Source of the DNA: Magnetospirillum molischianum DSM 120
Lineage (GTDB): Bacteria; Pseudomonadota; Alphaproteobacteria; Rhodospirillales; Magnetospirillaceae
Assembly (NCBI RefSeq): GCF_000294655.1
Contig: NZ_CAHP01000001.1
Coordinates: 209,363 to 273,362 of the forward strand
DNA: 64,000 nt
Direction of reading: 5' to 3'
Each line of letters starts with the position of its first letter. Positions within the stretch are counted from its first letter, which is position 1. The position numbers were made by a program, and so were the translations under genes. Below the pieces are notes generated by a model. That model was not told the DNA's origin. It did no database searches and saw only the letters and a list, made by a program, of their open reading frames with translations. Shown in pieces: positions 46,754-58,894 of this stretch.

Positions 46754-48211
46754 TTATGACACGCCTCCGCCGAGAACCTTGTACAAGGTGACGAGGTTCG
46801 ACAGGCGCGAGACCTGGACCGAGATCAGGTCCTGTTCAGCGCCGTAAAGCGAGCGCTGGGAATCCAACACGGAAAGATAATTGTCGATGCCACGTTCATA
46901 GCGGGCACGCGACAGGCGATAGCTGTCGCGGGTGGCGGCAACCAGATCGGATTGCGATTTCATCTGCTCGGACAGGGTGCTCTTTGCCGTCAGAGCGTTC
47001 GAGACCTCGCTGAATGCGGTCTGGATCGACTTCTCGTACTGGGCGATGGCGATGTCGCGGCTGGCCTTGGCGCTGTCGAGGTTGGCGAAGTTCTTTCCGG
47101 CGTCGAAGATCGGCATGGTGATCTGGGGCGCGAACGCCCAGGCACCTGTTCCAGCGGCGAACAGGGTGTCCAGTGTCGTGCTGGTGGTGCCGAACGATCC
47201 CGTCAGCGACAGGGTGGGGAAGAACGCGGCGCGGGCCGCGCCGATATTGGCGTTGGCGGCTTTCAGGGCGTGCTCGGCCTGAGCAATGTCGGGACGGCGG
47301 AGCAGAACCTCGGAGGGCAGGCCGGTCGGCAGATCCTCGACAAAATGAATTCCGCCGAGATCTCCCGCCGTCGCCAGTTTCGTTTCGTCGATTGGAGCCC
47401 CGACCAACAGCGTGAGGGCGTTCTTGTCCTGCTCGACCTGACGCTGATAACGCGAGCGGTTGACGCGGGCGGTTTCAACCGCCGTCCGGGCCTGGGCAAC
47501 GTCAAGCTGTGAGGAGACACCCTGTTGGAAGCTGCGTTCAATGAGTTCCAACGAGGCCTGACGGCTCCCCAGGGTCTCGTTGGTAAGATTGAGCAGGGCG
47601 CGGTCGCCGAACAGGGTCAGGGCCGCATTGGCGACTTCGGCGATCAGGGCGATGCGGGTCGAGGTTCGCGCCTCTTCGGTCGCCAGATATTTTTCGAGCG
47701 ACTGTTCTTCCAGGCTGGATAGCCGTCCGAACAGATCCAGCTCAAACGACGTGATTCCCAGATTAGCGTTGAAACGGCGAGTGGTGCTCGCCGTCTTTGG
47801 GACTGACGAACTGATCGAACGCGGATTGCGCTGAATGGTTTCCGACGCTCCCGCATCGAGATGCGGGAACAGATCAGACTCGGAGACGCGGTAGGTTGCC
47901 CGTGCCACCTCGATGTTCAGCGCCGCGACCCGAAGGTCGCGGTTGTTTTCCAGTGCTTGCTCGATCAGGTGCTGAAGCGATGCGTCGGTGAAGAACTCTT
48001 TCCATGCCATGTCGCCCAGCAACGGCTTATCCGTTTTGGCCTGGGGGGCCGGGTCAGCTCCGGCTGGCCAGAGGGCGGGGACCGGCAAATCGGGCCGCAG
48101 GTAATCGGGAACCAGCGAGCAGCCCGAAAGCAGGGTAGCGGCGGCAAGAGCCGCGAGAAGCGGTCTGGTCATGACGGTGTTCCGACTAGGGAGAGAAAGA
48201 GACTCAGACAT
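46754..48211 (-). CDS. RND efflux outer-membrane factor (NodT family lipoprotein)
   Basis: A 485-residue outer-membrane channel protein of the OprM/NodT type: a lipobox LLSGCSL near residue 30, [11 protein letters not shown] after it, then two OEP repeats with coiled coils. It completes the tripartite pump with the RND transporter and adaptor encoded upstream. GGAAGG eight bases before the ATG at 48211 gives an 8-bp overlap with the transporter gene; ATG at 48172 is a weaker option. Confidence 0.92.
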   Translation of the reverse strand: MSESLSLPSRNTVMTRPLLAALAAATLLSGCSLVPDYLRPDLPVPALWPAGADPAPQAKTDKPLLGDMAWKEFFTDASLQHLIEQALENNRDLRVAALNIEVARATYRVSESDLFPHLDAGASETIQRNPRSISSSVPKTASTTRRFNANLGITSFELDLFGRLSSLEEQSLEKYLATEEARTSTRIALIAEVANAALTLFGDRALLNLTNETLGSRQASLELIERSFQQGVSSQLDVAQARTAVETARVNRSRYQRQVEQDKNALTLLVGAPIDETKLATAGDLGGIHFVEDLPTGLPSEVLLRRPDIAQAEHALKAANANIGAARAAFFPTLSLTGSFGTTSTTLDTLFAAGTGAWAFAPQITMPIFDAGKNFANLDSAKASRDIAIAQYEKSIQTAFSEVSNALTAKSTLSEQMKSQSDLVAATRDSYRLSRARYERGIDNYLSVLDSQRSLYGAEQDLISVQVSRLSNLVTLYKVLGGGVS

Positions 48212-51200
48212 CGGTCGATCCTTCCGTGCCAGCGGGCGTCTCCCGCTTTTTGCCGAAGCGGCCGATGACGATGACGAAGAACAGCGGCACGAAATAGACC
48301 GCCAGGAAGGTTGCACTCAACATGCCGCCCATCACGCCGATGCCGATTGCGTTCTGAGCCCCCGACCCGGCGCCGTTGGCGATCGCCAGCGGTAGAACGC
48401 CAAGAATAAAGGCCAGAGAGGTCATCAGAATCGGGCGCAGCCGCTGTTGGGACGCCATGATCGCGGCGTCGGTCAGCGACATTCCCTTCTCATAGAGATC
48501 CTTCGCGAACTCGACAATCAAGATGGCGTTCTTAGCGGCAAGACCGATGGTGGTGAGCAGGCCGACCTGGAAATAAACATCGTCGGGACGTCCGGCCAGG
48601 GTCACCGCGCCAACCGCGCCCAACACGCCGAGCGGAACCACCAGCATCACAGCGAACGGGATCGACCAGCTTTCGTATAGCGCGGCGAGGCAGAGGAACA
48701 CCACCAGCACCGAGATGCTGTACAACGCGGGAGCCTGCGACCCGGCCAGCCGTTCTTCGTAGGACAGGCCGGTCCATTGATAGCCGATACCGGGCGGAAG
48801 CTTGGTGGCCAGATCTTCCATGATCGCCATCGCCTCGCCCGAGCTGTGGCCCGGAGCAGGGGCACCCATGATTTCACGCGAGGGAACGCCATTATAGCGT
48901 TCGAGCTGTGGTGAACCGTAGGTCCATTGCGCCGAGGCGAAGGTCGAGAATGGCACCATATCGCCGGTGGCGTTGCGGACCTCCCAACGATTGACGTCTC
49001 CGGGCTGCATCCGGAACGGGGCATCGGCCTGGATATAGACCTTTTTGACCCGGCCTTTTTCGATGAAGTCGTTGACGTAGGCCGATCCCCAGGCCGCCGA
49101 TAGGGTGGTATTGATCGTCGAGAGCGACAGGCCGAGCGCCGATGCCTTTTCCCGATCGACCGAAATCCGGTATTGGGGCGTGTCATCCAGCCCGTTGGGC
49201 CGGACTCCCACCAAGGCCGGGTTCTGCGAAGCCATGCCCAGCATCTGGTTGCGGGCCTGCATCAGCGCTTCGTGGCCGACTCCGGCCAGATCCTGCAACT
49301 GGAAGTCAAAACCGTTGGCGTTGCCCAGTTCGATCACCGCAGGCGGCGCGAAGGCAAACACCATTGCGTCCTTGATCTTGGACAGATTGACCATGGCGCG
49401 ACCGGCGATGGCCTTTACCTTCTGGTTGGGAGCCTTGCGTTCGTCCCAATCCTTCAGCCGGATGAAGGCCATACCCGCATTTTGTCCGCGACCGGCGAAG
49501 TTGAAGCCAGCCAGGGTGAAGATGCTTTGGACCGTGTCTTTTTCTTGTTCACGGAAATAGGACTCGACCTTCGACATCGTTTCGGCGGTGCGTTCGCGTG
49601 TGGCCCCGGCCGGAGTCTGAACCTGGACGAACATCAGTCCCTGGTCTTCCTCGGGGAGGAAGGCGGAGGGAAGTGTGATGAACATCGCGGCCAGACCGGC
49701 CAGCAGCAGGGCGTAGACCAACAAAGACGGTATGGTCCGGCGGAGAACACCACGGACGCCGGTGATGTACATCGACCGGCTGCGGTCGAAATTGCGGTTG
49801 AACCAGCCGAAGAAGCCGCGGGAAGACAAGCCGTGGCCGCGCTCGACCGGCTTTAGGATCGTGGCGCACAAGGCCGGAGTCAGGATCAGGGCTACCAGCA
49901 CCGACAGTCCCATTGCCGACACCAGGGTCAGCGAGAACTGGCGATAGATTGCACCAGTCGAGCCGGTAAAGAACGCCATCGGCACCAGAACCGCCGAAAG
50001 AACCAGGGCGATGCCGATCAATGCCCCGGTGATCTGATCCATCGATTTTCGTGTGGCTTCCTTGGGGGATAACCCCTCCTCGCTCATCACGCGCTCGACA
50101 TTTTCGACGACGACGATGGCATCATCGACCAACAGGCCGATCGCCAACACCATCGCGAACATCGTCAGCGTGTTGATCGTGAATCCGCTGGCGGCGAGGA
50201 TACCGAAAGTACCGAGCAACACCACCGGAACCGCGATGGTCGGGATCAGGGTCGCCCGGAAGTTCTGCAAGAACAGGAACATCACCAGGAAGACCAGGAT
50301 GATCGCCTCGATCAGGGTCTTGACCACTTCCTCGATCGAGATGCGGACGAACGGCGTGGTGTCGTAAGGGTAGGTGACCTCCAGCCCTTCGGGCAGAACC
50401 TTCTTCAACTCCTCGAACTTTTTGCGCACTGCATCGACGGTTTCAAGCGCGTTGGCGCCGGTCGCCAGCTTGATCCCCATCGCGGCAGCGGGGTGGCCAT
50501 TATACTTGGCCTGGATTTCATAATTTTCCGAGCCGACCTCAATCCGGGCCACGTCCTTCAGCCGGACCTGCGAGCCGTCCTTATTGACCCGCAACAGGAT
50601 CGCGCCGAACTGGTCGGGGGTCTCCAGTCGGCTTTGGGCCATGATGGTGGCGTTGATCTGCTGTCCCGGTACCGCCGGATTGCCGCCAAGCTGGCCGACC
50701 GAGACTTCGGCGTTTTCGGCCTTGATCGCATTGACGACATCGGTGGTGGATAGGGCATAGCTGACCAGCTTGTCCGGGTTCAGCCAGATTCGCATCGCGT
50801 GCTGGGCACCGAACACGGTCACTTCGCCGACGCCGTTGACCCGGCTGATCGGGTCCTGAACCCGCGAGGTCAGCATGTCGGTCAGATCGACCTGGGGATA
50901 GCGGTCGTCCTTGGAATAGAACCCCGCGACCAGCAGGAAGTTCTTGGCGGCCTTCGCGACCTTGACGCCCTGGCTTTGGACTTCCTGCGGCAACAGCGGC
51001 ATCGCCAGTTGCAGTTTGTTCTGCACCTGGACCTGGGCGATGTCGGGGTTGGCTTCGGGGTCGAAGGTCAGAGTGATCGAGACATTGCCCGCGGAATCGC
51101 TGGTCGATGACATGTAGCGAAGATGATCGAGGCCATTCATCTTCTGCTCGATCACCTGGGTGACGGTGTTTTCGACCGTCTGGGCCGCCGCCCCCGGATA

Positions 51201-51344
51201 ATAGGCGGAGATCTGCACCGCCGGCGGGGCGATCCGCGGATATTGTTCAATCGGCAGCGACAGGATCGATAATCCGCCCGCCAACATGATGATGATGGCG
51301 ATCACCCAGGCAAAGACGGGGCGATCGATGAAGAAGCGAGGCAT
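48204..51344 (-). CDS. RND multidrug efflux transporter (HAE1/AcrB family)
   Basis: A 1046-residue inner-membrane proton/drug antiporter of the HAE1 group, length typical for AcrB/MexB. Visible blocks: the start [52 protein letters not shown] with the paired Asp of the proton relay in TM4 and [10 protein letters not shown], and the second-half counterparts. It takes up drugs from the periplasm or outer leaflet. Middle gene of an adaptor-transporter-channel operon under a divergent TetR regulator. Confidence 0.95.
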   Translation of the reverse strand: MPRFFIDRPVFAWVIAIIIMLAGGLSILSLPIEQYPRIAPPAVQISAYYPGAAAQTVENTVTQVIEQKMNGLDHLRYMSSTSDSAGNVSITLTFDPEANPDIAQVQVQNKLQLAMPLLPQEVQSQGVKVAKAAKNFLLVAGFYSKDDRYPQVDLTDMLTSRVQDPISRVNGVGEVTVFGAQHAMRIWLNPDKLVSYALSTTDVVNAIKAENAEVSVGQLGGNPAVPGQQINATIMAQSRLETPDQFGAILLRVNKDGSQVRLKDVARIEVGSENYEIQAKYNGHPAAAMGIKLATGANALETVDAVRKKFEELKKVLPEGLEVTYPYDTTPFVRISIEEVVKTLIEAIILVFLVMFLFLQNFRATLIPTIAVPVVLLGTFGILAASGFTINTLTMFAMVLAIGLLVDDAIVVVENVERVMSEEGLSPKEATRKSMDQITGALIGIALVLSAVLVPMAFFTGSTGAIYRQFSLTLVSAMGLSVLVALILTPALCATILKPVERGHGLSSRGFFGWFNRNFDRSRSMYITGVRGVLRRTIPSLLVYALLLAGLAAMFITLPSAFLPEEDQGLMFVQVQTPAGATRERTAETMSKVESYFREQEKDTVQSIFTLAGFNFAGRGQNAGMAFIRLKDWDERKAPNQKVKAIAGRAMVNLSKIKDAMVFAFAPPAVIELGNANGFDFQLQDLAGVGHEALMQARNQMLGMASQNPALVGVRPNGLDDTPQYRISVDREKASALGLSLSTINTTLSAAWGSAYVNDFIEKGRVKKVYIQADAPFRMQPGDVNRWEVRNATGDMVPFSTFASAQWTYGSPQLERYNGVPSREIMGAPAPGHSSGEAMAIMEDLATKLPPGIGYQWTGLSYEERLAGSQAPALYSISVLVVFLCLAALYESWSIPFAVMLVVPLGVLGAVGAVTLAGRPDDVYFQVGLLTTIGLAAKNAILIVEFAKDLYEKGMSLTDAAIMASQQRLRPILMTSLAFILGVLPLAIANGAGSGAQNAIGIGVMGGMLSATFLAVYFVPLFFVIVIGRFGKKRETPAGTEGSTDV

Positions 51345-51359
51345 GGGGGGACTCTCCGA

Positions 51360-52532
51360 TCAGCGGGCAGCGGCGGGGGGAGCCGCAGGGGGCGCTTTGG
51401 CGGGAGCGACGCGGACTTCAGCACCGGGACGGATCTTCTGCAACCCTTCGGTCACGACCTGATCGCCAGAGGCCAGCCCCTGTTCGACGATCCAACTGTC
51501 GCCGACCGCCTGACCGACCGTGACTGGACGCGGCGCGACCTTGTTGTCGGCACCGACGACCCAGACCGAGGCGCTACCATCGGCGCTGCGTACCAGCGAT
51601 TTCTGCGGGACCAGAATGCTCTGCTCCTTCACGCCCTGTTCGATGCGGGCGCGGACGAACAGGCCTGGATAAAGTTCGTGGCGCGGATTGGGGAACACAG
51701 CGCGGACTTGGACCGCGCCGGTGCTCTGATCGACGGTGACGTCGGAGAATTCGAGCCGACCGGGCAGGTCGTAGGGTTGAGATGTGCCGTCCAGGGTCAG
51801 GGTCACGGGTGCGGTTGCCGTTGCGGCATTGCCACCGGCTGCAATCGTCCGGCGCAAACGCAGCAACTCGGAACTCGACTGGCTGACATCGACGAAGATC
51901 GGGTCCAACTGGGTGATGGTGGACAGACTGGTGGTCTGGTTGGCGGTGACTAATGCACCTTCGGTGACGCTGGACTTGCCGATGCGGCCACTGATCGGAG
52001 CGAAGACCTTGGTGTAGCCCAGGCTGATCCGCGCCGTCTGTACCGCTGCTTCCGCGACCAGGATCTGGGCCTTGGCTTGGTCGAGACTGGCGATGGCGTC
52101 GTCGTAATCCTGACGCGACACCGCATTGATCCGCACCAAATCCTCATAGCGGGATGCCTTGGCTTCAACCGACTTCAAGGAGGCGCGGGCTTTGACGAGA
52201 TCGGCTTGAGCGCTGTTGACGGCCGCTTGATAGGTCGCCGGATCGATTTGATAGAGCTGCTGCCCCGCTTTGACTTCGCTGCCTTCCTGGAACAGTCGCT
52301 TCAAGATGATGCCGTTGACCTGGGGTCGGACCTCGGCAACGCGGAAGGCTGTGGTCCGGCCGGGCAATTCAGTGGTCAGCGCCACCCGACCGGGCTCGAC
52401 CGTGATGGCGGAAACCTCAACGGGACCGGAGGGGCGAGGGGCGTTCGACTGCTTTTTGTCGTCGCAACCGGCTGTCATCAACACGGCAAAAGCGAGAACA
52501 GCCAGGGATGGAAATCTGGGGGGGAAGGGCAT
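51360..52532 (-). CDS. RND efflux periplasmic adaptor (membrane fusion lipoprotein)
   Basis: A 390-residue AcrA/MexA-type adaptor with lipobox LMTAGCDD, a lipoyl-like hairpin, the coiled coil starting DPATYQAAVNSAQADLVKAR and a beta-barrel domain (ISGRIGKSSVTEGALVTANQ). It bridges the transporter to the outer-membrane channel. Start at ATG 52532, with AAGGA nine bases upstream; an earlier TTG is less likely. First gene of the operon. C-terminus is a Pro/Ala tail. Confidence 0.94.
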   Translation of the reverse strand: MPFPPRFPSLAVLAFAVLMTAGCDDKKQSNAPRPSGPVEVSAITVEPGRVALTTELPGRTTAFRVAEVRPQVNGIILKRLFQEGSEVKAGQQLYQIDPATYQAAVNSAQADLVKARASLKSVEAKASRYEDLVRINAVSRQDYDDAIASLDQAKAQILVAEAAVQTARISLGYTKVFAPISGRIGKSSVTEGALVTANQTTSLSTITQLDPIFVDVSQSSSELLRLRRTIAAGGNAATATAPVTLTLDGTSQPYDLPGRLEFSDVTVDQSTGAVQVRAVFPNPRHELYPGLFVRARIEQGVKEQSILVPQKSLVRSADGSASVWVVGADNKVAPRPVTVGQAVGDSWIVEQGLASGDQVVTEGLQKIRPGAEVRVAPAKAPPAAPPAAAR

Positions 52533-52595
52533 TGTCGGAATCCTTGACTTCGGCGACGCCAATCGGAGAAGGAATGGACGCCGCTGATTATGCAG

Positions 52596-52611
52596 TGTAC
52601 CGTACCGTACA
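52596..52611. promoter_or_regulatory. Palindromic operator between efflux operon and tetR
   Basis: TGTAC-cgtacc-GTACA, an interrupted dyad containing three GTAC tetramers in phase, in the 142-bp gap between the divergent adaptor and TetR genes. TetR-family repressors of pumps usually bind a dyad in this position. Confidence 0.6.
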
Positions 52612-52674
52612 GTTTAGTCTCGATCAAGGCGCTTTCGTCGGGATATACCTAGGGACAGGAGAGACAGGCCAACC

Positions 52675-53367
52675 ATGACACAGGCAAAGCCGCAGGGACG
52701 GGGGTTAGCCCGCCGTCAAGCCATGCTGGATGCCGCCAGGGAGCTGTTTCTCGAAAAAGGATTTGAGTGCACTAGCCTGACCGATATCTTAAAGCGTTCC
52801 AAGGGATCTCGCAGCACCCTTTACGAGCAGTTTGGCAGCAAGGCGGGCTTGCTCCGCGCCATGGTCGAGGAGGTCACCTCGACCGTCTGGCAGTTGCTGG
52901 GCGACGATAGCGGCCCGTGCACCTTCTGCGAAGCCGGGCTGATCGAACTGGGGCGGCGCTTTGTCTATTCCGCGTTGGCCCCGGAGACCATCGCGGTCTA
53001 TCGAATTATCGTCGCCGAGGGGCATCGGGTACCGGAGATCGCCGAGTTTTTCTTCAATACCGGCCCCCGCACGCTTGAACATCGTTTGGCCGAACGGTTC
53101 CGCGCCGCCCTGTCCGTGCGCGAAAATGTTGGCTCGCCCGAAGAGATCGCCCAAATTTATCTAGGGGCCGTTCTGGGCGATCTGCATGTCCGCCAAGTTC
53201 TAGGGTTGGTGCCGCATTGGAGCGACGAGCAAATCGATTCTCACGTTCGCATCGCGGTGGGGATTTTTCTCGATGGGGTCGGCCGTCCTCCCAGTCGCGT
53301 TGAAACGATCTCAGATCGCCCGGATTCCCCCAAGGAAATTATCGACCTCGGATCGCAGCTTGGCTGA
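52675..53367 (+). CDS. TetR/AcrR-family transcriptional regulator
   Basis: A 230-residue regulator. The N-terminal helix-turn-helix (residues 15-60) reads [20 protein letters not shown] and [20 protein letters not shown]; the C-terminal ligand-binding part is of the AefR-like type. It is divergent from the RND operon and most likely represses it until a pump substrate binds. Its last 57 bases overlap the 3' end of the convergent chemoreceptor gene. Confidence 0.9.
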   Translation: MTQAKPQGRGLARRQAMLDAARELFLEKGFECTSLTDILKRSKGSRSTLYEQFGSKAGLLRAMVEEVTSTVWQLLGDDSGPCTFCEAGLIELGRRFVYSALAPETIAVYRIIVAEGHRVPEIAEFFFNTGPRTLEHRLAERFRAALSVRENVGSPEEIAQIYLGAVLGDLHVRQVLGLVPHWSDEQIDSHVRIAVGIFLDGVGRPPSRVETISDRPDSPKEIIDLGSQLG

Positions 53368-55284
53368 AACCTGTCCCAGTTCCAGGGCAACCGAATGCAT
53401 CCGGTTGGCAAGATCGCCGGTTTGTCCCGCCGCGCGCGACACCTCGATGATGCCCCGGCTGACTTCGGCGTTGCCTTCGGCGGCTTCTTGGACGTTGCGG
53501 GCGATTTCCTGAGTCGCGGCGGTCTGCTCTTCGACTGCCGAGGCGATCGAGGTGACGACGCCATCGACCTGCCCGACCACATCGCGAACGCGCATGATCG
53601 AATCGGCGGCTTCGTGGGTATTGTTCTGGACCCCGGCGATCTGGCTTTGGATCTCGGCGGTGGCGCGCGCGGTCTGGGTTGACAGGGCCTTGACCTCGCC
53701 CGCGACGACGGCGAAGCCTTTGCCCGCTTCGCCGGCGCGGGCCGCCTCGATTGTCGCGTTCAAGGCCAACAGGTTGGTCTGTCCGGCAATGTCCTCGATC
53801 ATTTGGACGATCTCGCCGATACGGTCAGCGGCCTGTTGCAGATCGTCAACCCGGCGGGTTGCTTCGGCAGTGTGTTCAACCGCCATTTGCGAGATGCGGG
53901 TGGTGTCCTGGACCCGGCGGCTGATCTCCGAGGTTGACGCGCCCAATTCCTCGGTTGCCGAGGCAACCGTCTGGACATTGGCGGCGGATTCCTCGGCGGC
54001 GTGGGCGACCGAAGCGCTCTGATCGCCGGTCAGGCTGGCGGCGGCATTCAGTTCGGTCGAAGCGCTGGCGACCTGATCGACCACGGTGGAGACCCCGATC
54101 ATCACCTGGGTAACCGCTTGGTCAAACCGACTGGTCAATTGGTCGCGGCGCTGGGCACGGTCGAGTTCGCGCTGGCGCGTCTGTTCGGCATCGCGCTGGA
54201 GCTTCTCGGTTTCGGTTAACTCGCGGCGAAAGACTTCGAGGGAGCGGGCCATGTCGCCGATTTCATCGCGACGGGTTTGATGGGCGATGGAAAGATCGCG
54301 GGCTCCCTCTGCCATCTTGCGCATCGCGTCTGTGATGGCGAGCAGCGGCACGGTGATCGAGCGGCCGACCGAGCGCGTGACCATCAGGAAGACCACAGCC
54401 AGCGCAAGACTGAAGACCCAGGTGAATGTTGTGGCCCTGTCGGTGGTGACGGCGACGCTTTGCAGCGCTTCGTCGCGTTCCTTGCCGGCGCGCTCTCCCA
54501 ATTGGTCAAAGCGGTCGCCGAAGCTGGCGTAACTCTCGCTGAGTGCCTTGCGAGCCGCCTCGGCTTCCTGATCGAGCGCACCGTAAGCGGTTATAGTGGT
54601 GAGGTAATTCTCGGCATCCTGCCGCAGGGTGGCGCGTTGACTCTCGTTTAGGCCGCTGCGGTCGAGCGTGGCGAGGAAGGCGCGTTGCGACGTCGCGACC
54701 TTCTCAAGATATTCTCCGCGATGGCGCAGCAGGAAGTCCTTCTCGCTTCGGCGCATCATCAGCAGATGGACCATCAGAGTCGGTTCGGAGCTGGTGGCGG
54801 CAAGGCTTTTCTCGATAGCGTGAGCGGCGCTGCGGAGATCCTTCTCCAGTCCCTTCTCCTCGCTCAGTCCCTGTTTGATCAGATTGTTGGATACCGTTTG
54901 CAAGGCGATGCGATAGCGTTCGAGTCCGGTGCTGATCGCCTCAAGATCGGAGCGGAAGATCTCTGCATGGGGTTCGGTCGCCATTCGTTTGGTTAGATCC
55001 ACCGCCTGGTTCGCCGTTGACAGGGCGATTTCGGCGTATTTGGGATCTTTGCGCAGCAGAAAATCCTTTTCCGCGCGTCGCATTTCCAACGCGATGATCC
55101 GCAGGTCGCGGCTTTGGCTGAACAGAAGATTATGCGCCTCGGCTTCATTCCGCTCGGTAGAGACGATTTCTTCAGACCAAGTCTGGGTCAAGAGAAGGAG
55201 AAGCAGAGCGGATAAGCCCATGACAGCCAGGGTTGAAACCCGAGCGGCGAGGGATTGTGAAGGATTGATTTTTCGCGGCAGCAT
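53311..55284 (-). CDS. Methyl-accepting chemotaxis protein with HBM sensor domain
   Basis: A 657-residue chemoreceptor. TM1 (about 15-33), a periplasmic helical bimodular (HBM) domain in which [13 protein letters not shown] and [13 protein letters not shown] mark the two four-helix bundles, TM2 (about 290-310), HAMP, and a signalling domain whose tip reads [36 protein letters not shown] in outline. HBM domains of known function bind organic acids such as TCA-cycle intermediates (McpS). Ligand here unknown. No CheA/CheW genes lie nearby. Its 3' end overlaps the tetR gene by 57 bp. Confidence 0.92.
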   Translation of the reverse strand: MLPRKINPSQSLAARVSTLAVMGLSALLLLLLTQTWSEEIVSTERNEAEAHNLLFSQSRDLRIIALEMRRAEKDFLLRKDPKYAEIALSTANQAVDLTKRMATEPHAEIFRSDLEAISTGLERYRIALQTVSNNLIKQGLSEEKGLEKDLRSAAHAIEKSLAATSSEPTLMVHLLMMRRSEKDFLLRHRGEYLEKVATSQRAFLATLDRSGLNESQRATLRQDAENYLTTITAYGALDQEAEAARKALSESYASFGDRFDQLGERAGKERDEALQSVAVTTDRATTFTWVFSLALAVVFLMVTRSVGRSITVPLLAITDAMRKMAEGARDLSIAHQTRRDEIGDMARSLEVFRRELTETEKLQRDAEQTRQRELDRAQRRDQLTSRFDQAVTQVMIGVSTVVDQVASASTELNAAASLTGDQSASVAHAAEESAANVQTVASATEELGASTSEISRRVQDTTRISQMAVEHTAEATRRVDDLQQAADRIGEIVQMIEDIAGQTNLLALNATIEAARAGEAGKGFAVVAGEVKALSTQTARATAEIQSQIAGVQNNTHEAADSIMRVRDVVGQVDGVVTSIASAVEEQTAATQEIARNVQEAAEGNAEVSRGIIEVSRAAGQTGDLANRMHSVALELGQVSAKLRSEVDNFLGGIRAI

Positions 55285-55323
55285 GAGGCTGTCTCCTGTC
55301 GAGACCTAGAGTCTGTAAACTAT

Positions 55324-57036
55324 TTACTCTTTACATCTTATTTCAGCGAGGAATCGTTCCACCTCTCCTTCCAAGGAGCGGCTATGGTTTTTTAGGCTTT
55401 CGGCAATGGAAAATACGTCCTTTGCCATTCGTCCGGTCTCGGCGGCGGCTTGGGCAACTGTGGAGACGCAGGTCGAAACGTCGCGGACGCCAAGGCTGGC
55501 CGCTTCGACATTGCGGGCGATTTCGCTGGTGACTGTCCCCTGCTCCTCGACTGCTCCGGCGATCGCGGTCGAGAATGAATCGATTCGGGTGATGGTTTCT
55601 GCGATCGCATGGATGGCTTCGACAGTGGCGCGGGTTCCGTCCTGCACCGCCGAAATCTGCTGGGTGATGTCGTTGGTTGCCTGGGCGGTTTGACCGGCCA
55701 GAGTCTTGACTTCGTGGGCGACGACGGCAAAGCCTTTGCCTGCCTCTCCGGCCCGTGCGCTTTCTATCGTCGCATTCAACGCCAACATGTTGGTTTGACT
55801 GGCAATACCGTTGATCAGGCTGATGACTTCGCCGATCCGGTTGGTTGCGGAGGACAGTCCTTCGACCCTGCGGTTTGTTTCGGCGGCTTCGGAGACTGCT
55901 TCGCGGGCAATAGCGGTCGATTGCTCGACTTGGCGGGCGATCTCGCGGATTGAGGTGGATAGTTCGATCCCCGCCGCCGATACCGTCTCGACATTGGCCA
56001 AGGCGGTGTCGCTGGCCAAGGCCAGTGCGGCTCCCTGTTTTCCGGTCCGGTCGGCGTTCGCGGCGAGATTGTCGGCGGCGCGGTGCAGATGGTCGGTCAA
56101 GGTGCCGATCTCGGCAACGACGCCATGAACCCGTTTCTCCATGTCGTCGGCCAGCGCTGTCATTTCGGCGTGACGCACTTCGCGTGCTCGTTCCTCTTGG
56201 GTGTCCTGTTCGTGGTTCAGTCGTTCGTTTTCGGCGGCATTGGTGCGGAAGATCTCCAGGGTGCGAGCCATGTCGCCGATATCGTCCGGACGGTCGATGA
56301 ACGGCAAGGATTGGCCGAGTTTTCCCTGAGCGATATCCCGCATCGATGCGGTGATCGTCCGTAGGGGACTTACAATCGTTCTATAGGCCAGCAGCAATCC
56401 CAGCCCGAGACCCACCGTGCCGCATCCGATCAAGATCAGCAGGGTCCAGGTCTTGACCGCGTTGGCCGAGGCGAAGAACTGCGCAACCGGCATTCCGACA
56501 TATAAAATTCCGATCACCGATCCAGATGCATCGCGAATCGGGTCGTAACCAGTGATGTAAGGAACCCCGAGGATATCGACGATGCCACGATAAGGCTGAT
56601 TTCGTTCGATAACGGATTCGTGGGCTGCGTTGCGTGCCAGTTGGGTTCCAACCGCGCGGCTGCCATCGGACTTGCGGACGTTGGTTGCGATGCGTGTGTC
56701 GCCCATGAAGACGGTTGCAGTACCGCCAACCTGGGCGACGATGGAATCGACCAGGGCGAAATTGTCGTTCAAGGTGACGTTACCGGCCAGCAGGCGGCCA
56801 TCGGCGATGCGGATTTCGCTTCCCTGAGTCCTCAAATCCTTCCATGCGACCCGCATGTTGCGGTCGATGGCGCTATAGGCGTCTTGTTCGGCATTGCGGT
56901 TGAGGACCATAAGCGTCGCCACACCGACCGAAATCCCGATCAGGACAGTGTTAAGCAGGATCACCAGGCCGACCCGTAACGATATCGTCAAACGTGGCAC
57001 GACACCCCCCACCTCCATAAAGGTTCTGGGTATCAT
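55324..57036 (-). CDS. Methyl-accepting chemotaxis protein with Cache sensor
   Basis: A 570-residue chemoreceptor: TM1 (about 18-42), a periplasmic Cache-type domain ([15 protein letters not shown], then [21 protein letters not shown]), TM2 (about 195-215), HAMP and a signalling domain with [36 protein letters not shown] in outline. It starts downstream of the ELM1-family gene and runs parallel to the HBM receptor 40 bp away; the two were not obviously made by recent duplication since their sensor domains differ. Ligand unknown. Confidence 0.92.
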   Translation of the reverse strand: MIPRTFMEVGGVVPRLTISLRVGLVILLNTVLIGISVGVATLMVLNRNAEQDAYSAIDRNMRVAWKDLRTQGSEIRIADGRLLAGNVTLNDNFALVDSIVAQVGGTATVFMGDTRIATNVRKSDGSRAVGTQLARNAAHESVIERNQPYRGIVDILGVPYITGYDPIRDASGSVIGILYVGMPVAQFFASANAVKTWTLLILIGCGTVGLGLGLLLAYRTIVSPLRTITASMRDIAQGKLGQSLPFIDRPDDIGDMARTLEIFRTNAAENERLNHEQDTQEERAREVRHAEMTALADDMEKRVHGVVAEIGTLTDHLHRAADNLAANADRTGKQGAALALASDTALANVETVSAAGIELSTSIREIARQVEQSTAIAREAVSEAAETNRRVEGLSSATNRIGEVISLINGIASQTNMLALNATIESARAGEAGKGFAVVAHEVKTLAGQTAQATNDITQQISAVQDGTRATVEAIHAIAETITRIDSFSTAIAGAVEEQGTVTSEIARNVEAASLGVRDVSTCVSTVAQAAAETGRMAKDVFSIAESLKNHSRSLEGEVERFLAEIRCKE

Positions 57037-57069
57037 ATGACCTTGGTTATGTCGTTTCCAAGGGGGGCT

Positions 57070-58059
57070 TCATGCGCAGGGGGGCGTCTGAAGCCCCAGA
57101 ATCCGGTTTAGAGCGGCGGCGATGTCGCCGGCCGCGTCGAGGCGCGGACGGTCCCAGGGCGACAGGTCGGTGATGGCATCAAGCGGTCGCGCCAATCTCC
57201 GTTCGTAGAGCAGGCGGTGTAGTCGTTCGTGCTTGGGCGCAACCCAGCCCGGCGGCGACCAGATGAAGACCGGAGCCGGACTGGCGCACGCTTCGCAGCA
57301 CATGCTGACCGAATCGCCGGTAACCACAATCGCGTCGGCTAAAGCGAGGAAGCCGAAATAAGGATTGTCGCCCGGCTGGCCGTAAAGGTGCAGCCAGTGC
57401 GGCTCGGGCAGTTGTGTCGCCAAGGCCTGGGATTGGGCTGCGCCGGTGCGGCGACTGGTGGTCAGCAAGACCGATCCGTGCGCCGTTGCGGCCAGATCGG
57501 CGACTCGACGCCCTAAATCCGTGGCCATCTCGACCGAAAAAGGACGTTGCCGGGTTGCGCCGCCGACGATCACCGCGATCCGGGGATGGGGCAGGGTGGC
57601 GAATGCGGTCTCCCACCGTTTGGCTTCGGCGGCCAGTCGGGCCGGGCCGACCCGGTGGGGGGCTCCGACGATTTCAATGACATTGGCGGCGGGGTGGGGG
57701 CGGTCGTGCGCGGGGATGGCGATCAGGTCGAAATCGTCGCGTCCGGGAGCGCCTGGGTCCATGATCTGGGCTAAAATCGCGCCCGATTGCCGCTTGATCC
57801 AGCGCGCCACCGGGGCGGTGCGGCGTCCGGCCGCGATGACCAGCCGGGGCCAGGGAGGCATCAGCGTCGAGCGCGAGTCCGGTAGGATGCCGATCAGTCC
57901 GGCCCCTCGCAGCAGGTTGGGCAACTTGGCCCATCGGTTATAGCGGATTGTCTTGATGGCGAAGGGGAGGCCGAGGGACTCGGCAACGCCCAGCGCCTGG
58001 CTAACATTGCCGGCGCGGTCGTCGGCGAGAACCCATACCGGAACCGACTCGTCCCGCAT
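57070..58059 (-). CDS. ELM1/GtrOC1-family protein (DUF1022)
   Basis: A 329-residue protein of the mitochondrial fission ELM1 family, which has a glycosyltransferase-like GT-B fold in bacteria. Family blocks: VWVLADDRAGNVSQALGVAE at the start, IVGGATRQRPFS in the middle and VTGDSVSMCCEACASPAPVF near the end. In Alphaproteobacteria it occurs near LPS genes and may be a sugar transferase; function unproven. Not coupled to its neighbours. Confidence 0.88.
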   Translation of the reverse strand: MRDESVPVWVLADDRAGNVSQALGVAESLGLPFAIKTIRYNRWAKLPNLLRGAGLIGILPDSRSTLMPPWPRLVIAAGRRTAPVARWIKRQSGAILAQIMDPGAPGRDDFDLIAIPAHDRPHPAANVIEIVGAPHRVGPARLAAEAKRWETAFATLPHPRIAVIVGGATRQRPFSVEMATDLGRRVADLAATAHGSVLLTTSRRTGAAQSQALATQLPEPHWLHLYGQPGDNPYFGFLALADAIVVTGDSVSMCCEACASPAPVFIWSPPGWVAPKHERLHRLLYERRLARPLDAITDLSPWDRPRLDAAGDIAAALNRILGLQTPPCA

Positions 58060-58212
58060 CCCTTGTTTGCTCCGGTATCGTCGGCGGGCAGCTACTTTGA
58101 CGAATCGGGCGAGCTTTGCAAGTGGTTCCTGTGCGCTCGTAATGAATGACTCGACTGGTCGGGTAAAGGTTGGTATATTTTAGTCGTTCAATTTCGCATG
58201 GAGCCCCCCGCC

Positions 58213-58758
58213 ATGTTCGCAGACAACACACTGACACCAAAAGAAGCCGTCAGGCTCTGTGCCCTCGGTACCCTTGCGTCCCGGCCAATGCGCTATAGCG
58301 AACTGGCCGGTGCCGTCCGTCATTTCACCAGCCGTATGATGGGCCCGTCACTTGAGTTGATGGGAACCTCCATTGAGCTGCTCCGTTACGAAGGGCTGGT
58401 CGAGGCGCGTGAAGGCGCCGGGATGGAGGACGACGCTCCTCTTGAGATCACCCGAGGCGGACAGCGCGAGCTGCATTCCCTGTTGACGGCCCGGTTGCGG
58501 CTGGGCAGCGACCTCTCGAAGCTGGTCGTCGCCTTGAAGATCCGCTTTCTTGATCTGCTTGAACCGGCCGAGCGTCGGACTCAGGTCGATCTGTTGATCG
58601 AAGCGGTCGAGACCGAACTGGCCCGTCTGATCGATCTGCGCGGCAGCAGCGTTGATGAATGCGGTGCCGACAGTGCTCTTGTCGCTTGGCTCGACCACGA
58701 CATTGCCCAGCTTGAGGACCGTCAGTCTTGGCTGGAAGCGTTCCTCGCCAAGCTGTGA
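58213..58758 (+). CDS. PadR-like winged-helix regulator
   Basis: A 181-residue protein. Residues 8-75 resemble a PadR-type winged helix (ALGTLASRPMRYSELAGAV, then LRYEGLVEARE as the wing) and the C-terminal half is a helical dimerisation region like PadR (LLIEAVETELARLIDLR). Regulates a gene set I cannot identify; its neighbours are unrelated. Start at 58213 has GGAG nine bases upstream; 58198 is possible. A strong terminator follows. Confidence 0.75.
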   Translation: MFADNTLTPKEAVRLCALGTLASRPMRYSELAGAVRHFTSRMMGPSLELMGTSIELLRYEGLVEAREGAGMEDDAPLEITRGGQRELHSLLTARLRLGSDLSKLVVALKIRFLDLLEPAERRTQVDLLIEAVETELARLIDLRGSSVDECGADSALVAWLDHDIAQLEDRQSWLEAFLAKL

Positions 58759-58764
58759 TCCTTT

Positions 58765-58795
58765 CGCCACCGGGGCTTTATTTCCCCCGGTGGCG
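58765..58795 (+). terminator. Terminator after the PadR-like gene
   Basis: CGCCACCGGG and CCCGGTGGCG form a 10-bp GC-rich stem beginning six bases past the stop codon; GGGTTCTTATT follows. Confidence 0.85.
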
Positions 58796-58894
58796 GGGTT
58801 CTTATTCCTTCCATCCGTATTGGTCCCATGTCCGGCGCTTCCCTTGGCCCGGTCCGTTTGGCATCCTGCATTCCAGCAAAGGATGAGCGAGCGG

